Shown here: in pieces, positions 12,734 to 23,573 of the stretch
Position numbering within the stretch: position 1 is the first letter of the stretch
How the letters are laid out: every line of letters starts with the position of its first letter
Origin: Xanthoparmelia taractica
Lineage: Eukaryota > Ascomycota > Lecanoromycetes > Lecanorales > Parmeliaceae
Length of the DNA: 64,000 nucleotides
Reading direction: 5' to 3'
Assembly: GCA_033085395.1 (NCBI GenBank)
Contig: JANQBS010000209.1
Coordinates: 1-64,000 of the forward strand
Translations under genes and position numbers: made by a program
The notes under the pieces: model-generated
What the model was told of the DNA's origin: nothing
Database searches by the model: none
The model's input: only the letters and a program-made list of their open reading frames with translations

Positions 12734-12874
12734 TGTAATAGCAAAGAGTGTATGTGGTTAGTCAGTTAATTGGGTGTCTAATTCTTCATGATTCTAAGTT
12801 GGAAAATTCTATCTAAGTCAGGGCCAGCCAAGCACTTGCCTTGCCGAGTGCTTGGCAAGTGCGTTTTTATGACA
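12734..12874 (-). repeat. 3' LTR of element A copy 1
   Basis: The 141-bp LTR reads TGTAATAGC ... TGACA on the plus strand and matches 22001-22169 apart from a 28-bp unit present once here and twice there. It contains a 9-bp inverted repeat, GCACTTGCC and GGCAAGTGC, at about 12833-12863. The paralogous LTR of copy 2 is at 46702-46851. Confidence 0.9.
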
Positions 12875-13250
12875 GCATTCGCCGAAATAGAAGAAAAAGC
12901 GAGCGACCTCGCTTGCTATATACATGTCTGAAGTATGCAGAAAAACTCTTTGTCAATTAAGTAGTATGGTGGCAGCATATTGAAATTGGCGGGAAGTTAG
13001 TGGGAGTGAGATCTTTTTGACAGTGGCAGTGAGGTCTTTTCGACGGCCAAACCATGTAGTTAGAATATTAGTTAGTAGTTAAACAACAATAACAACAATG
13101 CAATCAATCCTTCATGCCACAAAACAACGATCATGCATTGCTATCTCCCTTCAACCACCCAAACGTTACCGAGTAGAGAGGAATTAATCCCGATCGACAA
13201 TACTCGTTAAACGCTTGGATGCAGCGATGAGGTGAGTAGATGTAGTGTTT

Positions 13251-13550
13251 CTAAGTAGCGATATCATGCTTTTTGAGACGATCTCTCCTTTTTGCGGGCA
13301 AGTTTGGCTGGGAAGGCGGAGAAGTGGGTCGAATTCTAGCTGCTTTCTCCTCATATTCCTTTACCAACTCAGAAGCATCATCAAGATCCTTGATGTTATA
13401 TCACTGGTCATATTCAGAACTATATTCCTTCCATCTCACTAGGTATTCTATAGTCAAATTACGTTCTTTCTTAATAATTTATTTATTAAGAAATCGTTTA
13501 ATTTCTAAATTAATAGTATTATTATTATTAATAGAAATAGGCGAGGTATA
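13251..13550 (-). pseudogene. Chromodomain at the C-terminus of element A Pol
   Basis: On the minus strand the frame reads IIKKERNLTIEYLVRWKEYS and continues to a YNIKDLDDASELVKEYEEKA stretch, then a Pro/Arg-rich tail and a stop at 13251-13253. The Y-L-V-R-W-K core followed by an ExL helix is the chromodomain signature of chromoviral integrases, which direct insertion to methylated-histone chromatin. Two internal TAA/TGA codons break the frame. The equivalent region of A copy 2 is at about 47540-47780 and carries a MITE in its Pro-rich tail. Confidence 0.75.
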
Positions 13551-16548
13551 CTAAGGCCGAGGACGTTAAAAAGAATCGCTCTATAACGCAGAATAAGACT
13601 TCAATTATACTATTATAAAAATAGAATAAACTCTTTATTCTATAGAAATAGCAAGTCTATAAATAAGTCTACTTACTCTATTTATAATCTAAAAAAAATC
13701 GATATATTATTATAATAGCTTAATTATAATATCGAGAGTAGAGGAAATCTTATAATCTTTATGCAATCGAATTAGTACTTATTCTCTTATTCTAAGAAAC
13801 ATTAATTAATACTTTCTATCGTAATAAAATTTATTAGACATCTAAGTAAAGTCGATAATATCTTTAATTGTAATTCGTATAGAGACGTAATCGATTTTAA
13901 TTAATAAATGTAGCAAATTTAAAGATCTATTTAAAGTAAAATCGTAAATTACTTCGCTCGATATAATCTTAATCTGAAAAGAGACGAAGTTATTTAAGAA
14001 AATTTATATTCGTAATAAAACTTTCGATTATAAAAAAGATTTATTAAGAGTATATATAAAGTATCTTAAAGCTATCTTAGCAGTCTAATTAGTACGTTCG
14101 CTCGTATTATTAATCTACGAGTAATAGACTATTAAATAAAGTAGAGAAATCTTTAATAGTTTGAAAAGCGATTCTTAGAGCTTCGAAAGAAATTTCCTAT
14201 CTCGATCGCTAATAATAGCTTTTAAGATTTCTTAATTAATAATATTAAGTCGATTTAAAAGTGCTTTTACCTAGTTCAATATTTTTTATATTAATTAATT
14301 AGAGATTAATTAAATAACTTTTATAAATTTATAAGTAAAAGATATAATATAATTTAACTTATTTAATAGAGATAATATTAGAATAAAATTAATTATTAAA
14401 ATATAAAAAGGCACGGGCGGAGATAAAATTAATTATAAGCTATCGTAAGATGCGTGCCTTTTTATCTATAGAACTAAATACTTTAGATAAGTCTTATAAG
14501 TGCTTTGTAATTCTATGGATATATTAGAATAAGATAACGATTTCGTAGTATCTTTGAAAGCTAAGATACTCTTTTTTATGTGTTAAAGAGAGAATATCTT
14601 TTATTAGCAAAGAGGAAATATAAAGTCGTTAATAGTCGATAGTTCTATTAATATGAAAGATAAGATCTCGCCGTATTTCGTGAGTAAGATTTTACTATTT
14701 TTACTATAATTCTTCTTCTTTCGATTGAGACGAAAAATAGGGATTAATATTAGTAGTAAGAAGATACTTTTCTCGCACGAAAGACAAAGATACTACGTTC
14801 TCGCTAGCTAGATTATTATTAATATCGAGCTATATAGAAATTCTTTTCTAATAATTATCTTGTTAATAATCTTAAATGCATTTCTTATAAAATGTAGCAC
14901 TTATCTCTATTAGACTTGTCGTGAAAATATTAGTGTAGAGAGCATTCAACTCCGAATAATAGTGAGGTAACTTAACTTTATTTAGGCTTATAAGCCTTGA
15001 TAGAGTATTAGATATAATATATTCTTTATTAGGTTTATAAGAGATAACTAGATTGAACTATCTTAAGAATTGAGTAGCTCGAATTAAACGAACGTTTATT
15101 CGCATAGTTAATGTAGTTGAAATAATCGAATTTTGCTTTATAATACTAATAATAATAGAATAATCGATCTATATTCTTATAGAATGCTTTAAAGACTTAA
15201 TTATATATCTTATTTTCTTTAGACATTAAATAAGATTAGTAATCTTTAATTCCGTAGATTAATAATTTCTTTCTACTATAGTTAGAAGCCTTAATAGAAA
15301 AATAATAGGCTTTATCTCTACACGAGAGGGTTATTTATTGCTCTTATATACATTTAATTTAATATAAGCATTCGATTTAATATAAGCATTTAATTTAATA
15401 TAAGCATTTGATTTAACATAAAAGATTATCGCCTTAAAACTAAACTTCTTTAAGATATTTAAGTTAATTTACAAAGTTTAAGTATTATTAAAATATATAA
15501 GAATCGTTAGTTAAGATAGTGCTTTTTAAAGAAGTTAAAAAGAAGTTAATTGTTTTTTTAAAGCTATAGATAATTTTATTCGAGAAGAATATTGTTTTCG
15601 CTAACGTTTAGAGTTCGATGCTTTTTTTAGAAGTAGTGTTTTAAGATTTTATAAGGGCTATATTAATTATAAATAGAAGTGAATATATTAACGCAAATAG
15701 TTAATTAACCTTAAGTAATATTTGAGCTCTCTTAAAGTGCTAAGATATTATAAATTCGAGATAACTTTAAGCTTATCTTCTAATAAAATTAAGTCGAAAG
15801 AATTAACTCTTTTATCTAGTAAATTAACGTTTGAATATCTTAAAAAGGCTTTTATAAGAGAAATAGTAATATTAAATTTAATAAAAAGCTCAAATAGCTA
15901 ACGAAGATTTTATAGATATTATTAAAATATTCTAACACTCGTAATTATATTATTAACGTAGACTTTTACGTTAAAGATATATCGTAAGATCTTATCGATT
16001 TGACGTTAAATATAAGTAATCGAATTTATATAATTTATAATTAAAACATTAAAAGTTTCTTAATTTCTATGACTTATAATAGTCTATATATAGCGATAGT
16101 TTAATTATATTCGTTATTAATAGAAAAACGAGATAGTATCGATTATTAAAATAAAATTACAATTAGTTAGTATCTCAATTATATTCTATTAAAGAGATAT
16201 TAAATATATATCTCGAAGTAATAGATTATTTAAATCTCGAATATTAATTATCGATCTTTTCTTAATAATATTATTAAATAGTATTTTTTATATAACGAAT
16301 ATCGAATAAAAGAAGAATATAGAATCTTTAATTTATTTAAGTCTGCTCTATTTATATAACTTATTAAAGAGTTTATCGACTATCTCTCGATCTCGTATAT
16401 CTAAGAGATAAATTTTCACTTTTTTACTAATCTTAATTTATTAGTTATCTCTTAGTGAAAGCTTTATTTATTTCTCTTCTAATACTTTAATAAAGTCGAT
16501 ATCTTATTAGATCTATAAAAATTCGTTAATTAAGTCAGCTAATATAGT

Positions 16549-18464
16549 TACGAGTCGGAAAGGTCTGGAATAATCTAGGATATGGGGTGTCGATACCATA
16601 CCATGATATAATATGATATTGAGACCATATCATTTGATTTATATGGGATGGTCTGGGAGACGTGCTGGTATCATGAAATGGTCTGGGAAATTTCTGGTAT
16701 ATGCAGGGGTATCTTATGTTATATGCAGGGGTATGGGAAATATACTATATATAGAATAAGTTACTCTATATAGAATCATGCGAACGTATTCTAGCCATTA
16801 TTCTAGTCATCACTCCACTTCACCATCACGTTGTTAAGTATTCTAGTCATTATTCTAGCCATCACTCCACTTTATTATCGCTATTACCATCATTTCACTT
16901 CACCATCACGTTATTAAGCTGAGCTCGCCATCGCATTTGGTATTGTGTTGCAAAAGGCCTTCGTAATTACCTTAGGGTTAGGGTTAAAGGGTAAAGAGTT
17001 AATAATTTATTATGTGTTTAATATCTATAATAGGTTGTTTGATTATATTAAGAAGGAGATTCGAAAGCTGAGACGCAAGCGGGTTCCGTGGAAAGTCGAA
17101 CTTCGCGAGACTTTGGAGACGGCTCGTGAGAAGTTGACTATCTACTATAGCGAGACTTAATCGAGTGTGGGATACCTCTATAGATAGACAACACTTTTAC
17201 GTTTAAGTCACGAGAATATAACACTAAAAGAACCGAATTGAAAAGTTGAGTCTAATTAAACACTCTAGATAGAGGTGTACTAAAATACGCTCGAATAAAC
17301 GTATCGAAATTATTAATATCTTAATGTTAGTAGTTAGATATAAAGGGCTAAACGAGTAAGAAGTCGCGTAGAGTCGCTTAATAATATTATTAATAAGATC
17401 GAAAAGGCGATAGAAGTGTCGAATAATGATTAATTTTAATGATATAAAAGAGAAGGTTAGTATTCTATTTATTATTCTTGCTATAACTTAAATTTCTAAT
17501 CTTAATTAAGTATCTTTTACTTATCTTAAGAATCTATTAATTCTTAATTAATAAAAAAGCTTAGAGTCTTAGATCTTAATAATAACACGTGTGGCTAAAG
17601 ATATCTTAGTCATATCTAGTAAAGCTATAGCTTATAAGCGATGTTTCTTATGGGCTAAGCGACTATATAATAATTAAAAAAGTTATTCACCTTTAATATT
17701 TTGAGTCTTAATAATAATTTCTTATGTAGAATATTAATAGAATAGCTATAAATGGAATATACTAGACTTAGAGGGAGATCTTAATATATTACTTAAAGCT
17801 AGATAGGCTAATCAAAAAATTCGGAATTATTAGATAAGGGAGATTTCTAATATTAATTACATTAGTGATAATAATAAAGTGCTCTCTAGATCAACTTAAG
17901 TAAGAAATTAATTCTTTTTTATTAAAATTCTATTTATTAATTATTCTTTAATTGAGAGAAGAGAAGCGAACGTAAAGTAATAGAGAATTAATCTCTATAG
18001 ATTAAAGATCTACGAAAAGAGTAAAAAAGATAATTTAAAATTATTCTATAAGTAATTAGAGAAGAGATCGGCTTAGCGATCTTACGCAAATTATAATTTA
18101 AGAAAATAATATATCATAGTTATTATTCTAGTTATTACTTATTAGAATAGTTATATTTATTTAGCGAGATTAAATTAAAAGAGAATTTATCTTAATATCA
18201 CTTATTAAGTGTCGAAGTTTAATAATTGCTTAAGCTAATTTCGCCCTAACTTATATATTAACCTGAAATTTTCTTATCTTATCCGCCACCTAATATAGGA
18301 AATAATCTATATTATAAGATACTCCTACATATATCAGAAATTTCCCATTCCATATCTTTATAAGTGATCTAATATAATCCCCCCATAATACCCTCCCATG
18401 ATATAATATAATACGATATGATATGGGATATCCCACCAAATATACCAGACCTTTCCGGCCCGTA
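16549..18464 (+). mobile_element. hAT DNA transposon (1.9 kb, degraded)
   Basis: The element has TIRs beginning TACGAGTCGGAAAGGTCTGG (left) and TACGGGCCGGAAAGGTCTGG (right, complement). It is flanked by a perfect 8-bp duplication AATATAGT (16541-16548 and 18465-18472). Element A copy 2 has the undisturbed target at 50733-50740, which proves the insertion. A transposase remnant lies at 16945-17160. The first 600 bp are moderately AT-rich; the rest is strongly RIP-like. The termini match those of the six MITEs in the window, so an intact relative of this element is the likely source of their transposase. Confidence 0.9.
16945..17160 (+). pseudogene. hAT transposase fragment
   Basis: An open stretch of 71 codons without an in-frame ATG reads ...YNRLFDYIKKEIRKLRRKRVPWK..LRETLETAREKLTIYYSET. 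The order YNxLFDxxE...KRK.PW...LxxALExxxxKLxxYYS resembles the middle part of fungal hAT transposases. After the stop, VGYLY in the same frame agrees with the next conserved block of that family. The C-terminal dimerisation region was not found, so the gene is broken. The two TTAGGG units at about 16974-16985 lie inside this coding stretch and are not telomeric. Confidence 0.6.
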
Positions 18465-18760
18465 AATATAGTTCTAGTCTATATATTCTCGAAGATTATA
18501 ATTTTATTTAATAGCTTATTTTCTTTAATTAATAAGAGAGTGAATTAATTTAAGCTTAAGTTTATACTTAAATTTATAACTATTTTCGTTAAGACGAATT
18601 TAGATTCGATATTAATTTAAAAGTAGTTTTCGTAGTTTATTTCGAGAATATTTTTAAATCTTAATTTTCTTGAAATTTAAATAAGCGTATTAAACTTATT
18701 TCGAATTAGAATTTTAGTTACCGTATAATTAATCAAATAAGCGAATATTATTAAATTCGT

Positions 18761-19057
18761 CTATGCTAGCTCAAATAAGAAATTACGATCGTTAAATAAA
18801 TTAATTTCCTTGATTAATAAAATCATCTCGCTATGCGGAGATACGAAAATAGATAATTTAATATAGATCTTTCTTCGCATAAACTCGCCTCGAGATCGAG
18901 TAGTAATATTAATAGTAGTGCTATAGCTATTAATTCTTGCTTTCTTATTAACTACATTAATAATAATCTCTTCGAGCTTAATAATATTATTTTTAATAAA
19001 TATTTTAACACGTAAGTTATCGACAATATATAATTCTCTGCGTAGATATATAAGCAC
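18761..19057 (-). pseudogene. Element A Pol: protease C-terminal part and protease-RT linker
   Basis: The 98-codon open stretch contains a VDNLRVKIFIKNNIIKLEEI segment, which corresponds to the retropepsin block 'P-N-L-x-A-K-I-L-I-G-x-D-I-I' of fungal Ty3/gypsy elements, then NKKARI and TTINITTRSRGEF, a beta-rich linker leading towards RT. The paralogue at 51029-51334 is about three-quarters identical by eye, which shows the frame is genuine coding sequence. Neither has its proper start and both belong to larger broken frames. Confidence 0.65.
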
Positions 19058-19143
19058 TCTTCGATCTTAATTATTAATTCTAGAAAGATAAATATTCTAC
19101 GTAATATACTTCGAAGTCTTATACTTAGAAGCATTAATCTCAC

Positions 19144-22000
19144 GCACTCGCAAAGGTGTTATTATCTTAAAAATAGCTATATTCGAATATTATTAAGAAT
19201 ACTATAATCTATCTATTAAACTTATATTATATTTAATATTAATATAAACTTTATTCTTTTAATTAATAGAATCGAATTTAACTTCAATTATAACGTAAGT
19301 TTAACTTCGAAAAATAAAATTATTTCCCAAATTCTAATTAGAAGCGATAAACTTAATAATTTTTAACTTATTAGCGAAAGGCTTTGCAAGTTGCTTATTA
19401 GTAGAGTTAAAAGACTTTATAAGTTATTTCCTAGCGGAGTTAGAAGGCTTTGCAGACACTACTTCGTTGGCATAGACGTGCTTCCCCGAATAGCTAACAC
19501 GTAAATACTTATACAATTTGATCTTGAATGAGAAGAATTCCTAATAGTTTCGGTAGTAGGTTTCGATCCTTATAAAGCTAGCAAACTTATCATCATTTGA
19601 CTGTGGAGGAAGCTTATTAGAATTAGCATAATACATCTTATTTTCATACTAATCTTCGCCTGCAAAGTAAGAGTATTCGGCATTAGTATTTTCTTTCTGG
19701 TGATCCGAACTAGTTTATTCGTTATATTTTAATTTAGCATTTTCGTTAGTAATAGAGATCTAATAAGTAGCTACTTTTGAACGATTTATAGCATTAAATT
19801 AAGACCTTTAATTGCTTTACTAAAAACCTTAAATTAGCTTTAAAGAAAACTGCTATTGCTAATTATCAAATGAAGATCAATTTGAGATCGAATTTAACAC
19901 TTTTGATATGGCGATTTGTAGAAGCTAACGAGGTATTTGCTAAGCGTTTTGCTGCGAATTGAAATAAGCATTTTGATTATTATATTAGCGGGGAAATAAC
20001 TAAGTTAATTAAGTATTTAACTCTTATATTAATTATTAATTTAACGAAAAGGCTACTAAAAGTAAGGTCACTAATATTAATTATTAGGACTCGCACTCTA
20101 AGATCGAAATTATTAAAAAACTTACTATTATAAACGAGGTTGATACTAATTAGAAATATTTTTATTATTATCACTTCGATTTTAAGAAGAACGATTCTAA
20201 GAAGATCTCGTAAAGGTATTCTCTAAAGAAGAAGAAGAAAATCTCTGTATTCTCGAATTATACCTGCTTATATAGATTTATTAATTATATTTGAGGTTAT
20301 TTATCTTCTTAAGAAAATTATATAAGATAATTCGATTTTTTAACCTTCTTAAGTCACGTTTTAGCTTAGTATTCAAATTATTATAAATTATATTAACCTA
20401 ATTTTTGACATTAATTAAGTCGATATTCTTCGAAACACGTAAGATCTTTTATACGTATACTCGAGACTCTCTTTTACTATTAATATCTTTTAATATATAT
20501 TTTTCTTTTAATAACGAATTAATCGCTATATTAATAGATACTTTAAATCGTTTAATTAATATTCTCTCTTATTTATTTAGTTTATTTTTAAGCTTTATTA
20601 GACGCTTATCGTTATTAAAAAGCTTACTTAATTATTACTTTAAGGCGGGCTTTTTAAAATAAGTCTAGAGATTCGTACGAACGAGCTTATTATTCTTAAT
20701 ACTAGCTACGTTACGAGTATATTTTAGAAATAAATATATATCTCGAAAGTAGATCTCTTTTGATGTATACTTCGTTAAAGAAGCATCGAAAGTCATCGAC
20801 TTATTCTTATACATCGAGTTAAAAAATCTTATATTACTATTATTTCATTTACTAGCTAATATAGTTTCTACTATAGCATTAATATTATTTTATTCTAGCG
20901 GTTCTCGCTTATTAGGCGATTTAGATATACTACGAAGAAGATCTTATAAGATAATTTATTATTGCTATAAAAAGCTAGTATTCTACTAGTTAACCTCGTT
21001 ATTTTTAGTTATATTGAAGTTTAAAGTATCTCTAGAAGTAGGATTTGTGCTTGGATTTGAAATAGAATTCGATATAAAATTTATAATAGTTGAATTACTA
21101 GAATTAGAGCTAGTGCTAGGAGGATTTCTAATAGGAGAATTTCTAATAGAACTTTTTAAAGACGAAGAACGAGGTATATCGCCAGTAGAAGAAGATTCTC
21201 TCAGCCTTTTTAATAATTAAATACTAGTCTTAAATCTAATTAGAGTAGTTCTAAAGATTAATTAATCAAGGGCTTAGCTAATAGATTAATTTAGTGCTTT
21301 AATAGATATAGAATAAGCTCTTACACGTACGTTACGAGCTAATACAATTATTTCTTTTACGATCTTTAAAGACCTAAAATTAATCTTAACGATATCGATA
21401 ATAAACTATTTAATATCGTCGATAATGAGACTAATAAAAGCGTGCTCGAAGTAAAGAAATTCGTCTATTTGAAAGATTAAAATAATAATATCTCGAGAGA
21501 TAGAGTTTAGAGCTAACGGAGCCAGAATAATAGCAGTCTTCTTGATAATAAAGAGATAATATTACATTAACAAGAAGGGTTTTCCATTAATATGAAGGTA
21601 TATACAATCAAACAATATAGTATTTTCCTTCTTCTTCTTTCAACTGTAGCAATAATAGTGAGATAAGTAGCTCAAAGGGGCGGCAACGTGCTTGAAAGGA
21701 CAGTGATATTGTTTATAACAGCAGCAATATAGTGATGCAGCAATAATGAGTGAGCTGCAGCGACGAGAATAATGATAGTGAGTGTGAGGGAGATTCAGTG
21801 AGTTTTTGGACGAACTCAGTGAGATTCCGACCGTCCGGATAAAAATTTCGATGATTCTGTATGCGGATCTCACCAGATAGAATGCAGTTCTCCGCGGAGA
21901 AGGGTTATTTCAACGAATACAACAAGTACTAATCAAGCAATGATGAATGGAGGATCTCCTGGAATAGCTAATGACAGCTATTTGAGCGTTGCTACCATAC
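19144..22000 (-). pseudogene. Element A gag/protease region and 5' leader
   Basis: This is the 5' half of element A. On the minus strand, about 21000-21220 gives a Ser/Asn/Pro-rich sequence typical of a gag N-terminal region, followed by a long broken frame towards the protease. The part at 21590-22000 is GC-richer leader next to the primer-binding site and carries short open frames without recognisable content. Frames on the plus strand here (20405-20662, 21014-21220) are antisense shadows. Confidence 0.5.
21984..21997 (-). other. Primer-binding site of element A
   Basis: On the minus strand TGGTAGCAACGCTC begins 3 nt after the 5' LTR. TGGTAGC is the usual start of sites complementary to initiator tRNA-Met. 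It is the least mutated of the four related sites in the window. Confidence 0.6.
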
Positions 22001-22169
22001 TGTAACAGCAAAGAATATATGTGGTCAGTCAGTCAATTGGGTGTCTAATTCTTCATGATTCTAAGTTGAAAAATTCTATCTAAGTCAGGGCCAGCCAAGC
22101 ACTTATCTTGGCCGAGTGTTAGCCAAGCACTTGCCTTGCCGAGTGCTTGGCAAGTGCGTTTTCGTGACA
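22001..22169 (-). repeat. 5' LTR of element A copy 1
   Basis: The 169-bp LTR reads TGTAACAGC ... GTGACA on the plus strand. It is 28 bp longer than the 3' LTR because a GCCAAGCACTT...GCCGAGTG unit is tandemly duplicated. Target duplication GTTTA follows at 22170-22174. Confidence 0.9.
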
Positions 22170-23573
22170 GTTTATAATACTACTATATTTATATTTTTAT
22201 ATTAATGCGATAATATTCGCTTATAGAGATATCGAATAAGAGTTAGATTTCGTGATCTTATTTAGATCGCGAATATCGACAATTACTCGTCTCTTACGAG
22301 TAAACGCCTTATCTAAAGAATAAATAATTCTTTATATTATAAATATTAAGTAGCTATATAACGTCGGCTTACTTATTTAACTTATCTTTTCTTTCTTATA
22401 TAGTCTATTAAACTTCTTATTTATAAGCTATTTATCTTTCTATCTTATTAAGTAGATCTTCGTAAACTCTAATTTAACGTTAGATAGCGTCTTAATCGAT
22501 ATTTATTTCTTCTTTAATATACTTATTACTTTATTAAAATCGCAAAATATTAATAAATAAGATTCGATTATCTTTTAAATAAAACTCGCTTAATAAGATA
22601 TTTAATTTAATTAATAAATAATAATATTATTAATTATAATATACTCGATTAATAAGAATATAAATATTTTTATTACTTCTATTATAGCGAGAATAATAAT
22701 AATAAGAATTCTTTTTTTAAGATAATTATATAATTAATATTATCTTAGATAAAGTAATGAAAAAATATTCTTTCTCTTCGTATTCGAGAATCTTTTTTAA
22801 CTTTATTTATCGAGAAATAGTAATTACGAATATTAACGTATTTTAACTTATATTATAAATATCTCGACGTTAATTATATAAGTAATTACTTCGTTCTCGA
22901 TATCGAGATTTATTAATAAAATTTATAACTCGAATAAATAAGCGCGATTTTTAAATAAGACCCTTCTAAATTTAATAGATATATTTATAATCTTAAATAA
23001 CTTTATAATAATTCGTTTAATAACTTATATTATTTGTTTTTATCGCTTTTCTAAAAACTTAACTATTAAGAAATACGATATATTCTTATCTAGTCGAAGA
23101 CGCTTCGCTAATAAGTTTATTAGAACTTTTTTTAAATTAAGAATATTTATATTAATTAATTTTTTAATACTTAATATTTTAATTAAGTAAATATCTTAAC
23201 TAATCTTAATTATAATAAATATCTCTATCGCTTCTTCTTTTAAAAAGATATTAATCTTTATATACTCGAAGCTAATATATCTAACGCTTTTAATCTTATA
23301 TACGATAATAAACTTCTAGATACGAAGAATCTCTATAATTAAATATTCGAAGAGATATTATACTTTATCTAATATAAATATAATATAATAAATATTAATC
23401 TCTATATTAATAAAGTCTAACTTCTTCTTAACGATTGTACGCATTATAGTATATTTTTAAAATAAAATCTATATTTTTTCTTAATAATAGCGAATAATTA
23501 TATAGCTACGATCGAACGCTTTTATAGATTATTAACGCTACGCGACGCTATCTAAAATATTATCGACTCTTTC
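22170..23573 (-). mobile_element. Ty3/gypsy element G, 5' part (RIP-degraded)
   Basis: On the minus strand RRVIVDIRDLNKITKSNSYS at about 22250-22310 corresponds to the RT block RVVVDIRxLNxITxxDxYP of fungal Ty3/gypsy elements. The frame continues leftwards to the element A insertion and resumes at 12733. Gag and protease should lie in 22.4-23.5 kb but are too decayed to assign. The 5' LTR of G is not present; a copia LTR begins at 23574. Confidence 0.65.

Larger units (their letters stand above)
12734..22169 (-). mobile_element. Ty3/gypsy chromovirus A, copy 1, complete ends
   Basis: The LTRs at 12734-12874 and 22001-22169 are flanked by the 5-bp duplication GTTTA (12729-12733 and 22170-22174), so both ends are preserved. 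Coding sense is minus: primer-binding site at 21984-21997, Ser/Asn/Pro-rich gag-like sequence at about 21.0-21.2 kb, protease-RT linker at 18.76-19.06 kb, RT interrupted by a hAT element at 16549, and a chromodomain ending at 13251. Without the hAT insertion the element is about 7.5 kb. The interior is heavily RIP-mutated, while the LTRs and the segments next to them (12875-13440 and 21590-22000) keep near-normal GC. It sits inside the RT of element G. Confidence 0.9.

Noticed and set aside
13245..13554. Two plus-strand open frames of 65 and 93 codons
   Set aside because: Antisense to the chromodomain and C-terminal tail of element A Pol, which is the real coding sense.
15340..15425. Short direct repeats of ATTTAATATAAGC resembling a CRISPR-like array
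   Set aside because: Four units without unique spacers, inside element A coding sequence of a eukaryotic genome; a simple tandem duplication.
16972..16990. TTAGGG TTAGGG words suggesting an interstitial telomere
   Set aside because: Only about two units, inside the hAT transposase reading frame (they encode LGLGL); no longer array.
20405..21220. Plus-strand open frames of 85 and 68 codons
   Set aside because: Antisense to the gag region of element A; the hydrophobic composition comes from AT-rich codons.
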